A DNA stretch of 64,000 bases from Parafrankia sp041008525. GTDB taxonomy: Bacteria > Actinomycetota > Actinomycetes > Frankiales > Frankiaceae. The notes under the pieces were generated by a model. It was not told where the DNA came from, did no database searches, and was given only the letters and a program-made list of their open reading frames with translations. The position numbers and the translations under genes were made by a program. Below, in pieces: positions 7,434-16,530 of the stretch (its first letter is position 1; each line of letters begins with the position of its first letter). Location of the stretch: contig NZ_JBFLUG010000023.1 in assembly GCF_041008525.1 (NCBI RefSeq), positions 17,848-81,847 of the forward strand. The letters are read 5' to 3'.

Positions 7434-9050
7434 ATGGCAGTCAGGGAAAGATCAGGGACCTCGGGGCCCGGGCAGGGCCCGGTCATGGTCGTGGTGTGCG
7501 TCGCGCTCGCGACCGTCGTCGCGGCGATGGCCTCGCTCAACGTGGCGCTGCCCGACATCGCCCGCAGCACCCGGGCGAGCCAGACCCAGCTGGCCTGGGT
7601 GGTCGACGCCTACTCGTTGATCTTCTCCTCGCTGCTGCTTCCGGCCGGCGCCCTCGGTGACCGTTACGGGCGCCGACGGGCACTGCTCATCGGCCTCGCC
7701 GTGTTCGGCACCGGCTCCGTGGTGGCGATGACGGTGTCGACGGCCGGTGCCCTGATCGTGCTGCGCGGCGTGCTCGGGCTCGGCGCCGCACTGGTCATGC
7801 CGGCCACCCTGTCGACGATCACCGCCACGTTCCCCGAGGCCCAGCGGCCGCGGGCGGTCGCCACCTGGGCGGCCGTGGCCGGCGGCAGCGCCGTCATCGG
7901 TCTGCTCGCCACCGGGCTGCTCCTCGAGGCGTTCTCGTGGCGGTCACTGTTCGCGCTCAACGTCGTGCTCGCGGCGGCGGCGATCGCCGGAACGCTGCGC
8001 TTCGTCCCCGAGTCGGCCGACCGGCACGCTCCCCGGCTCGACGCGGTCGGCGCGATCGTCGCCGTCGTCGGCCTGGTCGCGCTCGTCTACTCGGTGATCG
8101 AGGCGCCGAACGCCGGCTGGCTGAGTGCGCGCACCCTGGGCGGAATCGCGGCCGGCCTCGGCGTGCTCGGCGGCTTCGTCGCGTGGGAGCTGCGCCAGGC
8201 CCACCCGCTGCTCGACCCGCGACTGTTCCGGCACCGGGCGTTCTCCGCCGGCACGCTGTCCATCCTGGTGCAGTTCTTCGCCTTCTTCGGCTTCATCTTC
8301 GTCGTGCTCCAGTACCTGCAGCTCGTCCGCGGTGACAGCGCCCTGCTCGCCGCCGTGAGCATGCTGCCGATGGCGGCGGCCATGATGCCCGTCGCCCGCC
8401 AGACGCCACGCCTTGCCGCGCACCTCGGCGCGAGGAACGTCTGCGTCGCCGGGCTCGTCCTGATCGCCACGGGTCTCGTCATGCTCTCCCGGGTCGATGC
8501 CACGAGCAGCTACTGGCTGATCGTCGCGGGCCTGGTTCCGCTGGGAGCGGGCATGGGTGCTGCCATGGCGCCGGCGACGACCGCGATCACCGAGGCGCTG
8601 CCCGCGTCGAAGCAGGGCGTCGGTTCCGCAGTGAACGATCTCGCGCGGGAACTCGGCGGCGCGCTGGGCATCGCCGTCATCGGCAGCGTCCTGGCTGCCT
8701 CCTACCGCAGCAGTCTGGACCTGCCCGGCCAGCCGTCGGCTCTGGCCGAGCAGGCACGTTCGTCACTTGCCGTCGCATCCCACCTCGGCGGTGCCGTCCA
8801 GGCCCACGCGCAGGACGCGTTCGTCAGCGGCATGCGGACGGCACTGCTGTGCGCGGCGGTCGCCGTCACCCTCGCCGCGGCCGGCGTCGCCGCCCTCCTG
8901 CGGAACCACGGCATCCCGGCGTCACCGGCGTCACCGGCGTCCCCGTCCTCGCCGGCCTCCGAGGTCTCCGAGGCATCCCCCGTTCCCGGGGCTCCCGGGG
9001 CTCCCGCGGACGCCCGGACCTCGGACGAACTCCAGCCCACCACCAGGTGA
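7434..9050 (+). CDS. MFS multidrug exporter, DHA2 (EmrB/QacA) type
   Basis: A 538-residue transporter with about 14 predicted membrane helices. The antiporter motif LPDIARSTRASQTQLAWVVD and the motif A GDRYGRRRALLIG are visible, followed by GLGAALVMPATLSTI (motif C region). Such proteins export cationic or amphipathic drugs in exchange for protons. The last ~45 residues are a Ser/Pro/Ala-rich cytoplasmic tail coded by a short repeat and are probably dispensable. The divergent TetR gene is its likely regulator. Confidence 0.9.
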   Translation: MAVRERSGTSGPGQGPVMVVVCVALATVVAAMASLNVALPDIARSTRASQTQLAWVVDAYSLIFSSLLLPAGALGDRYGRRRALLIGLAVFGTGSVVAMTVSTAGALIVLRGVLGLGAALVMPATLSTITATFPEAQRPRAVATWAAVAGGSAVIGLLATGLLLEAFSWRSLFALNVVLAAAAIAGTLRFVPESADRHAPRLDAVGAIVAVVGLVALVYSVIEAPNAGWLSARTLGGIAAGLGVLGGFVAWELRQAHPLLDPRLFRHRAFSAGTLSILVQFFAFFGFIFVVLQYLQLVRGDSALLAAVSMLPMAAAMMPVARQTPRLAAHLGARNVCVAGLVLIATGLVMLSRVDATSSYWLIVAGLVPLGAGMGAAMAPATTAITEALPASKQGVGSAVNDLARELGGALGIAVIGSVLAASYRSSLDLPGQPSALAEQARSSLAVASHLGGAVQAHAQDAFVSGMRTALLCAAVAVTLAAAGVAALLRNHGIPASPASPASPSSPASEVSEASPVPGAPGAPADARTSDELQPTTR

Positions 9051-9181
9051 CCGCCAGTCCCAGGTCGCGCCCGTCGGTGACCGCCTGTCGGTGACCGCCA
9101 GGTCGCGGGCGCGACCTGGGACCGCCCGGGTGGAATCGGGGTCTCCGTCCGCGTCGTTGCTGCTCATGCCGGCTGCCCGCC

Positions 9182-10012
9182 ATGCCAGAGGAGAGCCACT
9201 TGTCGACCAGCGGACCGACGTCGGACAGCTACTACGTGCGCACGGGCGAGCATCGATTCAAGCCCACCAGCCACGCGGGCGGCGCCTGGCACGATGACGA
9301 GCAGCACTTCAGCCCGCTCGGTGGTCTCATCGTCCACGCGATCGACCACCACACGGCGGCGCGTCCGCACGGCGAGATGGTCCTGGGCCGGATCAGTTTC
9401 GACATCCTCGGGAGTCCTGCCCTCGACGAGTGCGAGATCCGGGTGGAGACCGTCCGGCCCGGCCGCACCATCGAGCTGGTCGAAGCCACCGTGCTCATGG
9501 CTGACCGGCCCCTCGTCCGGGCCCGGGCGTGGAATCTCGCGGTGCTGGACAGCAGCAGCGTCGCAGGCGGCGGCGCCGAGCAGCTCCCGCATCCCGACAC
9601 GCTCGCGCCCTGGCCACTGAGCACGGTGTGGCGCGGGGGCTACATCGACTCGGTAAACGTCCGACCGCTCACCGAGCCGCGGCCGGGACGCACCACCGCC
9701 TGGATCTCCAGCCGCGTCGACCTCGTCGCCGGGGAGGCAGCCAGCCCTCTGGCCTCCTTCGTCGCGCTCGTCGACACCGCCAACGGCATCGCCGTACGCC
9801 AGCCGCCCACCGCCTGGATGTTCCCCAACCTCGACCTGACGGTGCACCTCCACCGCCAGCCCCAGGGCAGGTGGGCGGGCCTGGACACCACGGTCGTCTT
9901 CGGTGACACCGGCCAGGGACTCACCAGCACCGTCCTGCACGACCTCGCCGGCCCGGTCGGGCACGCCCGGCAGATCCTCACCGTCCGCCCGCAGGACCCC
10001 CCGAGCCCGTGA
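9182..10012 (+). CDS. Acyl-CoA thioesterase-like protein (double hot-dog)
   Basis: About 276 residues, with the thioesterase pattern WHDDEQHFSPLGGLIVHAIDHH, GEMVLGRISFDILGSPALDE and GRTIELVEATVLMADRPLVRA in the first half. The second half repeats the hot-dog fold (WISSRVDLVAGE, SFVALVDTANGIA, PNLDLTVHLHR). This is the TesB-like two-domain architecture of proteins that hydrolyse acyl-CoA. A TTG at 9200 with AGAGGAG just upstream is a rival start to the ATG used here. The preferred chain length is unknown. Confidence 0.8.
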   Translation: MPEESHLSTSGPTSDSYYVRTGEHRFKPTSHAGGAWHDDEQHFSPLGGLIVHAIDHHTAARPHGEMVLGRISFDILGSPALDECEIRVETVRPGRTIELVEATVLMADRPLVRARAWNLAVLDSSSVAGGGAEQLPHPDTLAPWPLSTVWRGGYIDSVNVRPLTEPRPGRTTAWISSRVDLVAGEAASPLASFVALVDTANGIAVRQPPTAWMFPNLDLTVHLHRQPQGRWAGLDTTVVFGDTGQGLTSTVLHDLAGPVGHARQILTVRPQDPPSP

Positions 10013-10085
10013 CCGCGAGCCCGTGACCGCGAGCCCCGCCCAGCTCGGCCAGTCAAGGTCGGCGTGATCGGCCCGGTCGAGGCGG

Positions 10086-10355
10086 TCAGCCCCGGCCACC
10101 CCGGCCCTGCGGCTCCCGCCAGCCCTGGACGACGAACACGAGCAGCATTCCCGCGAGGCAGAGCAGGCCGAGGAGCGAGATCGCGCGGTGGTCGCTGAGC
10201 CTGGCCGCGATCTGGCCCAGCGCCAGTCCGGCGAACAGCAGCACCAGCGCCGACGTCCGGGACAGTCGGCTCATGGCCGACCAGTGCCCGGGCATGCGCC
10301 GGCGGACGGCCTCGGCGACGAAGTGCGCGGCGGGCGGGCGTCGTCGTCCGCTCAC
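10086..10355 (-). CDS. Small two-helix membrane protein, coupled to the upstream gene
   Basis: An 89-residue protein starting at a GTG that overlaps the upstream stop codon (GTGA), so it is translationally coupled. The N-terminal third is basic. Two hydrophobic helices follow (SALVLLFAGLALGQIAA and ISLLGLLCLAGMLLVFVV), and the tail is GRGGRG. The family is not recognised. It probably works with the larger membrane protein before it. Confidence 0.6.
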   Translation of the reverse strand: MSGRRRPPAAHFVAEAVRRRMPGHWSAMSRLSRTSALVLLFAGLALGQIAARLSDHRAISLLGLLCLAGMLLVFVVQGWREPQGRGGRG

Positions 10356-11152
10356 GGCTCGCCCCCGGTGAGCGTCCAGCCGTCGAGAAACAGAGTGGCG
10401 AGAAGCACGGACCCGGGAAGAACCGTGACCGCCCCACCCACCGCGAAGCCGAGCGCACCGCCCGCCAGGATGCCGACGAGCACAAGCAGTGGAGCACGGC
10501 GCCACCAATGTGGGGGCAGCGGCGAATCGTCACGGAGAACGACAGGCCTGCCGTCAGACCCGAGTTCGACGTGTACGCCGGGACGGGAGGTCAGCTCATA
10601 CCCCTTCGGTGGTGTCCGCCGGACCCTCCCGACGGGCACGAGACGGACGCCGCCGGGCAGCTCGATGACGAGCGGTCCCGTCGGCCCCGGGCGCGCCGGC
10701 TTCCCCCGCACCATCACTCGGACGTTCTCCGGTGTTTCTTCGACCGCCGGATGCCACATCACCCGCTGCCAGCCGTACGGCACCGGGTTTCCGATTTCGC
10801 GCAGCATGAGCCAGGTAGTCGGATGGGTGAGGCCGGTCCTCTCGATCCGCCGTCCGATCCGGGCGTCAGCGACCATGGTGCGCCCGGGCTGGGTGGCGGA
10901 ATGCCGGAAACGCAGACCCCGTACCCCCCACCACAGCGGCACGACAATCACGGCGACACCCGCGTCGGCGATGAACATGCTCGTGAAGATTTGTGTCTGC
11001 CAGGCGGTGTAGGCGGCGATGACCGTGAAGCCGACCAGGCTGGCCGAGATCCCGAGCAGTGCCGCCCGCAGTACCGGGCTGCGGCCGAGCCGGCCCGCGT
11101 TTCCTGCCTCGGCGGTCGCGGCCTCGGAGAGGGGCCGGGAACGGGTGTTCAT
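10352..11152 (-). CDS. Membrane protein with a soluble central domain
   Basis: About 266 residues. Two membrane helices near the N-terminus (about 30-50 and 58-78) lead into a ~130-residue soluble part (PGRTMVADARIGRRIERTGL to VVLRDDSPLPPHWWRR), and two more helices close the protein. The central part holds PENVRVMVRGKPARPG and could be a PH-like membrane domain. No enzyme motif is seen. The start is uncertain: the ATG at 11152 is used, but the frame is open to a GTG at 11215. Confidence 0.55.
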   Translation of the reverse strand: MNTRSRPLSEAATAEAGNAGRLGRSPVLRAALLGISASLVGFTVIAAYTAWQTQIFTSMFIADAGVAVIVVPLWWGVRGLRFRHSATQPGRTMVADARIGRRIERTGLTHPTTWLMLREIGNPVPYGWQRVMWHPAVEETPENVRVMVRGKPARPGPTGPLVIELPGGVRLVPVGRVRRTPPKGYELTSRPGVHVELGSDGRPVVLRDDSPLPPHWWRRAPLLVLVGILAGGALGFAVGGAVTVLPGSVLLATLFLDGWTLTGGEP

Positions 11153-11533
11153 GGATATCCGGGAAAGGGCATATCGTCCCCTTTCGGGGTAGCGTGAAGA
11201 AATCCACCACGGCACGCCAGATGGAATGTCAGCACCTCGGCGGATGGTGAGTCAGAAATGGCTGCGGCCGGGCGTCGGCCCAGGCAGAGCAGCGATATCG
11301 GCGATCAGAGGCCTCCAGGGGAAGTCGGCAAATACGGCTTCGGACAGCACAAACTGCTTCGCCGACCAGACTTCCCGGCACACCGAGAGCCACTTTATCG
11401 ACTTATCTCCGCACTCGCAATCGATGCACGCCTTCCCGCGCCTCCCGTCGGGGGCGTTTCGGTGCCGGGGGTCCGGGGACGGGCTCGTCAGGAACGGGTG
11501 ATGCGACGGGCGGGAACAGGCGGGAGAGCGACG
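11153..11533. other. Intergenic region with a lower-GC tract
   Basis: This divergent interval should hold promoters for the membrane-protein pair and the alcohol dehydrogenase. Its centre (about 11320-11430) is clearly less GC-rich than its surroundings. A minus-strand reading there looks partly protein-like (CIDCECGDKSIKWLSV) but has no plausible start codon and no recognised family. Confidence 0.4.
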
Positions 11534-12715
11534 ATGAAGGCAGTGACATGGCACGGCCGGCGGGACGTGCGGGTCGACGAGGTGCCCGACCCGCGGATCG
11601 AGCAGCCGGGTGACGCGGTCATCCGGGTGACCAGTACCAACATCTGCGGGTCGGACCTGCACCTCTACGAGCCGCTGGCGGCCTTCATGACGCCCGGCGA
11701 CATTCTCGGCCACGAGGCGATGGGTGTCGTCGAGGCGGTCGGGGACGACGTCGGTGACCTCACGGTGGGCCAGCGGGTCGTCGTGCCGTTCCAGATCTCG
11801 TGCGGCGCATGTTTCATGTGCCACGAGCAGCTGTACTCGCAGTGCGAGACGACGCAGGTCCGCGACCAGGGGACGGGGGCGGCCCTGTTCGGGTACTCGA
11901 AGCTCTACGGGCAGGTTCCCGGCGGGCAGGCCCAGTATCTGCGGATTCCGCACGCCGACGCCACGCACATCAAGGTCCCCGAGGGTCCGGCCGACGAGCG
12001 TTTCGTGTACCTGTCGGACGTCCTGCCGACCGCGTGGCAGGCGGTGCGGTACGCGGCGGTCCCCAAGGGCGGGACGGTGGTGATCCTTGGCCTCGGCCCG
12101 ATCGGGGACATGGCCGCGCGGGTGGCGGCGCACGAGGGTGCCCGGGTCATCGCCGTCGATCTGGTCCCCGACAGGCTCGCCCGCGCCGCCGCCCGCGGCG
12201 TCGAGGTGCTCGACCTTCGGCAGCACCGCAACGATCTCGGGGACGTCCTGCGTGACATGACCGCGGGGCGGGGGCCGGATTCGGTGATCGACGCGGTCGG
12301 GATGGAGGCCCACGGCACGCCGGTGGCCCGGGCGATGGTCCAGGTCGCCGCTCGCCTGCCGGCCGCGGTGGGGGCGCCGCTGGCCCGGACCGCGGGTGTC
12401 GACCAGCTCGGCGCGCTGCGCTCGGCGATCGACATCGTCCGCCGCGGCGGGACGATCTCGCTGAGCGGCGTGTACGGCGGGATGGCCGACCCGCTACCGA
12501 TGATGACGTTGTTCGACAAGCAGATCCAGCTCCGGATGGGCCAGGCGAACGTCCGCCGGTGGGTGCCGGAGATCCTGCTGCTGCTCACGGACGACGACCC
12601 GCTCGGCGTCGACGGGTTCGCCACCCACGTCCTGCCGCTCGACGAGGCACCCCAGGCCTACGAGATGTTCCAGCGCAAGCAGGACGGTGTCGTGAAGGTC
12701 GTCCTGCGGCCATAG
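11534..12715 (+). CDS. Zinc-dependent alcohol/formaldehyde dehydrogenase-type oxidoreductase
   Basis: A 393-residue medium-chain dehydrogenase. Catalytic zinc ligands C38, H60 and E61 (NICGSD, GHEAMG) and the structural zinc cysteines C90, C93, C96 and C104 are all present. The NAD-binding turn is GLGPIGDMAARVA. Length and the insert after GMEAHG recall the glutathione-independent formaldehyde dehydrogenase-like group. The start at 11534 begins the canonical MKAVTWHG and has GGGAGAG upstream. The physiological alcohol is unknown. Confidence 0.9.
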   Translation: MKAVTWHGRRDVRVDEVPDPRIEQPGDAVIRVTSTNICGSDLHLYEPLAAFMTPGDILGHEAMGVVEAVGDDVGDLTVGQRVVVPFQISCGACFMCHEQLYSQCETTQVRDQGTGAALFGYSKLYGQVPGGQAQYLRIPHADATHIKVPEGPADERFVYLSDVLPTAWQAVRYAAVPKGGTVVILGLGPIGDMAARVAAHEGARVIAVDLVPDRLARAAARGVEVLDLRQHRNDLGDVLRDMTAGRGPDSVIDAVGMEAHGTPVARAMVQVAARLPAAVGAPLARTAGVDQLGALRSAIDIVRRGGTISLSGVYGGMADPLPMMTLFDKQIQLRMGQANVRRWVPEILLLLTDDDPLGVDGFATHVLPLDEAPQAYEMFQRKQDGVVKVVLRP

Positions 12716-12722
12716 TGCCGTT

Positions 12723-12759
12723 GCCGTGACCGGCGGGGTTCGCCCCGGCCGGTCACGGC
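12723..12759. terminator. Bidirectional hairpin terminator
   Basis: Arms GCCGTGACCGGC (12723-12734) and GCCGGTCACGGC (12748-12759) enclose an inner GGGG-TTCG-CCCC stem. It lies between the convergent dehydrogenase and SnoaL-like genes. A 20-bp direct repeat (12761-12780 and 12781-12800) follows. Confidence 0.8.
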
Positions 12760-12760
12760 G

Positions 12761-12800
12761 CTGTCGGCTTTGCTTCGGCGCTGTCGGCTTCGCTTCGGAA
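12761..12800. repeat. 20-bp direct repeat, two copies
   Basis: CTGTCGGCTTTGCTTCGGCG is followed directly by a copy with three changes. It sits in the convergent spacer next to the terminator. Confidence 0.7.
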
Positions 12801-12803
12801 GGG

Positions 12804-13190
12804 TCAGGAGGCCTCGAACACCGGATCCAGGAAGAACCGGGTCCAGGCGATCCGCCCGTCGGCGGCCCCGGAGATGACCACTCCGCGGATCAGGGTCGCC
12901 GCCCCGTCCGTCGCGGTGCCGCGCATCTCCCACTCCGACCAGGTCTCGGCTCCGTCCGAGGTCGAACGCAGGACGTCCGCGTGGAGATCGGGAGTGCGCG
13001 CGAGGATGGCCGTCCAGTTCTCGCGGACCTTCTGGTTGCCGGTGAACCCCTGGGAGGGGTGCAGCGGCACCTCGGTGCGGTAGTCCTCGGTGAAGCACGC
13101 GGCCACGGCGGCCGGATCGTGCCCGTTGATCGCGTCCCGCAGCCGGACGATCGAGGCGTCGTGATGGGTCGAGGTCATGATCGAGGTCAT
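12804..13190 (-). CDS. SnoaL/NTF2-like protein
   Basis: A 128-residue protein of the NTF2-like cone fold: a helical start (SIVRLRDAINGHDPAAVAACF), then TEDYRTEVPLHPSQGFTG, WTAILARTPDLHADVLR, and a strand-rich end WSEWEMRGTATDGAATLIRG. This is the pattern of ester-cyclase or steroid-isomerase-like small enzymes and of many ligand-binding proteins. Catalytic residues cannot be assigned. The start is ambiguous between two ATGs 12 bases apart (MTSIMTST). Confidence 0.75.
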   Translation of the reverse strand: MTSIMTSTHHDASIVRLRDAINGHDPAAVAACFTEDYRTEVPLHPSQGFTGNQKVRENWTAILARTPDLHADVLRSTSDGAETWSEWEMRGTATDGAATLIRGVVISGAADGRIAWTRFFLDPVFEAS

Positions 13191-13244
13191 GGTGAACCGA
13201 TTCTCCGATCGAGAGGGTTCAAACCGTGGATCAGGCGCCGGTGG

Positions 13245-14366
13245 TCAGGGGCGGCGGCCGACGCCGGTGAGGACCTCGCGCACCCGGCCTGCGGGTGTGC
13301 TCGGGGCGAGGGCCGCGGTGCCCTCGCCGGCGCCCTGTCGGAGTCCGACGAGGAAGCTCTGCAACGCGGTGTGGGCGTCGTGCCGTGGTACCCAGCCGAG
13401 TTCCGTCCGGGCCCGGGTCGTGTCCATGAGGGGCAGGCGCAGGACGGCGTCGAGGAGCCCGGGTTCGGTGGGTACCAGGTGCAGGCGCCAGGCCGCCGCG
13501 AGCGCTGCCCGCGCCGCCTTCGCGGGCAGTCGGACGGTCCGGGCGTCGAGGGCTTCGGCGAGGAGCCGGCTGTCGACCACGGGATCGGTGGCGATGTTGA
13601 ACGGCCCGCGCACGGTCCGCTCGGCGGCGAGCCGGTAGGCCTCGCCCACGTCCTCGGCGTGCACCACCTGGAAACGCAGCCCGGGCAGGTCGGGGATCAC
13701 CGGCACCGTGGCGGGCCGGACCAGCGCGCCGGGCAGGAACGGCCCGGCGAACAGGCGTCGCTGCTGGCTGGCCGCCCGCCGCTGGAAGATGAATCCCGGG
13801 CGGAGCCGGACCACCCGCATGGCCGGATGATCACGTTCGAAGGTGTCGAGGACCCGCTCGACGTAGGCCTTCTCCCGGGTGTAGGCAGCGCCGGGCCAGC
13901 CATGGGTCGGCCAGCTCTCGTCGACGGCACGGTCCTTCGGCCCGGGTGAGTACGCCCCCACCGACGAGGCGCACACCAGCGCCGGGACTCCCGCCCGCGC
14001 CGCGGCCTCGAACACCCGGGTGCTGCCGAGGACGTTGGTCCGCCAGGTCGTCAGCGGATCGTGCGTCGGCTGAAACAGCCACGCGAGGTGCATGACCACG
14101 TCGGTGCCGGCGAACACGTCGTCCAGATCGTCCTCGGCGACGTCGGCCGCCACCCAGGTGCTCTTGTTCGTGCTCCAGGGCGGCGGCCGGCGGGCCACAC
14201 CGGTGACGCGGGCGATCGCGGGTGCGCGGTCGAGAGCCGCCAGGATGCTCGTGCCGACGTTGCCGGACGCCCCGACGACGACGACCCGGACCCCGGAGGG
14301 GGACGTCCCGGGGGCGGGCGTTCTGATGATGGACGTCCCGGTGGGGGTTTCCGGCGAGCTCTGCAC
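13245..14366 (-). CDS. NAD-dependent epimerase/dehydratase, extended SDR
   Basis: A 373-residue protein. The dinucleotide-binding turn is GASGNVG (about 33-39); the active site has SSVGAYSPG and the YxxxK-type element YTREK. The substrate-side stretch RLRPGFIFQRR and the late NIATDP fit nucleotide-sugar epimerase/3-beta-hydroxysteroid dehydrogenase-like members. The GTG start has GAGGAGG upstream. It is divergent from a serine hydrolase. The substrate is unknown; a steroid or polyketide role would be only a guess. Confidence 0.85.
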   Translation of the reverse strand: MQSSPETPTGTSIIRTPAPGTSPSGVRVVVVGASGNVGTSILAALDRAPAIARVTGVARRPPPWSTNKSTWVAADVAEDDLDDVFAGTDVVMHLAWLFQPTHDPLTTWRTNVLGSTRVFEAAARAGVPALVCASSVGAYSPGPKDRAVDESWPTHGWPGAAYTREKAYVERVLDTFERDHPAMRVVRLRPGFIFQRRAASQQRRLFAGPFLPGALVRPATVPVIPDLPGLRFQVVHAEDVGEAYRLAAERTVRGPFNIATDPVVDSRLLAEALDARTVRLPAKAARAALAAAWRLHLVPTEPGLLDAVLRLPLMDTTRARTELGWVPRHDAHTALQSFLVGLRQGAGEGTAALAPSTPAGRVREVLTGVGRRP

Positions 14367-14491
14367 CTGGTGCCTCCTCGTCCTGGTGGTCTCCCGTACC
14401 GGCAGGGTCGCCGCTCAGGAGCAGGCAAAACACGGCGGGCCCCGCGGAAACTCGATGGATCAGCCTCACGATCCGCCCTAGGGTCCGGAGT

Positions 14492-15619
14492 GTGACGGAG
14501 GTAAGCGGCACAGCCACGGACACCTACGAACCCGTGCGCGCGGTCCTCGCGGCCCAGCTCGACGCCGACGACACCGAGGCCGGGGCCTCGGTGGCCGTCC
14601 ACATCGACGGCGAACCGGTCGTGGACATCTGGGGCGGATACGCCGACGACGCCCGCACCACTCCCTGGCAGCGGGACACGATCGTCAACGTCTGGTCGAC
14701 GACGAAGACGATGACTGCCCTGTGCGCGTTGATCCTCGCCGACCGCGGCCTGCTCGACCTGGACGCGCCGGTCGCCCGGTACTGGCCGGAGTTCGCCGCG
14801 GCTGGCAAGGAGAACCTGCTGGTCCGCCACGTCGTCTCGCACACCGCCGGCCTGCCCACGCTGTACGGCCGCCGGACGATCGCGGATCTGTACGACTGGC
14901 AGGCTGTCACGGAGCGGCTGGCAGCCCAGGCCCCGGAGTGGGAGCCGGGCACCGCCGCCGGCTACCACAGCATCACCCAGGGCTACCTGGTCGGCGAGGT
15001 GGTCCGCCGGGTCACCGGCCGCACGCTCGGGACGTTCTTCGCCGAGGAGGTCGCCGGCCCGCTCGGCCTCGACTTCCACATCGGGCTCGCGGCGGAACAC
15101 GACCACCGCGTCGCTCCGGTGATCCCGCCCCCGTCGGAGTTCGCCCATCCCCCGGAGGAGACGGGCCAGGAGGGCGATGGCCAGGAGGGTCAGGGTGACG
15201 AGACCGAAGGCGGCCCGCGGCTCTACGCCTCGGCAGCGAACACCGTCGCCTGGCGGCGGGCGGAGATCCCGGCGGCGAACGGGCATGGGAACGCCCGCTC
15301 GGCCGCCGCCGCGCAGTCCGTGCTGGCCTGTGGCGGATCCGTGCGCGGGGTGCGGCTGCTGTCGGAGGCGGGCTGCGCACGTGCCTGGGAGGAGCAGTTC
15401 CGCGGTGTGGACCGTGTCCTGGGCGGCGGCCCGGTCTGCTATGGCATGGGGTACCGGCTGGAGGGCCGGGCCTGTTCCTGGGGTGGCTGGGGCGGCTCGA
15501 TCGTGCTGTTCGACCCCGATCACCGCATGGCCGTGTCGTACGTGATGAGACGGATGCGCGAAGGCGACAGCCGTGGCCTCGAGGTCATTCTGGCCACGTA
15601 CGACTGCCTTACCCGCTGA
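14492..15619 (+). CDS. Serine hydrolase, EstB-like beta-lactamase family
   Basis: A 375-residue esterase/beta-lactamase-fold protein. The nucleophile motif is S69-T-T-K72 (WSTTKTMTAL), the tyrosine motif Y158-H-S160 (AGYHSITQGY), and the third element is in WGGWGGSIVLFDPDHRMAVSYVM. It lacks a signal peptide. This matches the EstB-like carboxylesterases, widespread in actinobacteria and often tied to lipid or sterol ester use. A Glu/Gly/Gln-rich loop at about residues 216-236 is an insert. A decayed gene remnant follows directly. Confidence 0.88.
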   Translation: MTEVSGTATDTYEPVRAVLAAQLDADDTEAGASVAVHIDGEPVVDIWGGYADDARTTPWQRDTIVNVWSTTKTMTALCALILADRGLLDLDAPVARYWPEFAAAGKENLLVRHVVSHTAGLPTLYGRRTIADLYDWQAVTERLAAQAPEWEPGTAAGYHSITQGYLVGEVVRRVTGRTLGTFFAEEVAGPLGLDFHIGLAAEHDHRVAPVIPPPSEFAHPPEETGQEGDGQEGQGDETEGGPRLYASAANTVAWRRAEIPAANGHGNARSAAAAQSVLACGGSVRGVRLLSEAGCARAWEEQFRGVDRVLGGGPVCYGMGYRLEGRACSWGGWGGSIVLFDPDHRMAVSYVMRRMREGDSRGLEVILATYDCLTR

Positions 15620-15770
15620 CGACCTGGGCCAGGTGGTGCTGTAGATCACCGCGGTCGGCGGGCTCGGAAATCTGCTCGGTAATCTGCTCTGTGGCGTGAC
15701 GAACCTGCTCCACGTGTTCGGGGCCGCCCAGCTGCTGGCGATTCTGAACGCGCTGCTCGGGCGGTGACCG
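15620..15770 (+). pseudogene. C-terminal remnant of a secreted 'GNLLC'-type protein
   Basis: Directly after the hydrolase stop, one frame reads DLGQVVL, then a TAG at 15642-15644, then ITAVGGLGNLLGNLLCGVTN and LLHVFGAAQLLAILNALLGR before a TGA. From memory of actinobacterial secreted proteins, this matches their conserved C-terminus (…LDITAxPGxGNLLGNLLCxVxxLL…). The TAG replaces an expected Asp codon and no start or N-terminus is present, so it is a dead fragment. The family link is from memory and needs a search. Confidence 0.55.
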
Positions 15771-16530
15771 GCTCGTTCCGCGGCCGCCCCGGGCCGGGGG
15801 CTTCGCCGGCCCAGGACGGCCGCGTACTCAGAGCCAGACGCTCGGGAAACGCGGCTGTGGGCCCGCCCCGAGGTCGGCCGCCGCCTCCGCCCAACGAGAT
15901 CGGGTGGGTCGGCCGGGCCTCGGAACGGACGGCCTCACGTCGACGTCGCCGCGCCAGCCGCGCGCCGTGCACCGTGCCGACACGGAGCAGGAGGACGCCG
16001 ATCAGCAGTGCGGTCGCGGTGGGAGCCTCCTCGCAGTGCGGGCCCATCGTCCAGCACAGCACGCCGAGGACGAGCGGCGGAACCAGGCAGGACCTGTCCC
16101 TGAACACCATGGGCGTCCTGCCGGCCACGACGTCACTACAGGCGCCGCCACCCACCGCCGTCAGCGCGGCGAAACCGAGTGTCGGAACGATGCCCAGCCC
16201 GGCGTTGCGCGCGGCCTGCGCGCCGATGTAGGAGAAGGCGACCAGTCCCACCGAGTCCAGGATCTCCATGGGGGTGGAGATCCGGTCGACGTGACGGCGC
16301 CCGGCGAGGGCGAGCGTCACCGCGACCATGACCGCGTACACGTAGGCGTAGTCGTGGAAGTAGGCCGGCTGGCGGTCGAGAAGAAGGTCGCGGACGGTTC
16401 CGCCACCAAGCGCCGTGAGGGTGCCGCACGTGATGACACCCCAGAGGTTCAGGCGGCTCTCCGTGGCGCTGCTTGCGCCGAAGAACGCGAAGGCGAAGAC
16501 GCCGACGAGATCGAGCAGTCGAATATCCAC
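15646..16530 (-). CDS. TRIC/UPF0126 (YicG-like) membrane channel protein
   Basis: A 294-residue protein whose first ~205 residues hold seven helices with the duplicated glycine-rich motif of the family: LTALGGGTVRDLLLDRQP and LTAVGGGACSDVVAGRTP. These belong to prokaryotic TRIC-like channels, monovalent-cation (K+) channels related to animal TRIC. The last ~90 residues are Arg/Pro/Gly rich, and the end runs antisense through a decayed gene remnant; they are probably not part of the conserved fold. The start is a GTG with a weak ribosome site. Confidence 0.85.
   Translation of the reverse strand: MDIRLLDLVGVFAFAFFGASSATESRLNLWGVITCGTLTALGGGTVRDLLLDRQPAYFHDYAYVYAVMVAVTLALAGRRHVDRISTPMEILDSVGLVAFSYIGAQAARNAGLGIVPTLGFAALTAVGGGACSDVVAGRTPMVFRDRSCLVPPLVLGVLCWTMGPHCEEAPTATALLIGVLLLRVGTVHGARLARRRRREAVRSEARPTHPISLGGGGGRPRGGPTAAFPERLALSTRPSWAGEAPGPGRPRNEPVTARAARSESPAAGRPRTRGAGSSRHRADYRADFRARRPR

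Noticed and set aside
9960..10040. Short direct repeat AGCCCGTGACCGCG after the thioesterase
   Set aside because: Too short and simple to be more than local GC-rich duplication.
11252..11470. Minus-strand frame with partly protein-like composition (CIDCECGDKSIKWLSV) in the gap before the alcohol dehydrogenase
   Set aside because: No plausible start codon with a ribosome site, no recognised family, and the rest of the frame is Arg/His-rich shadow of the dehydrogenase gene.
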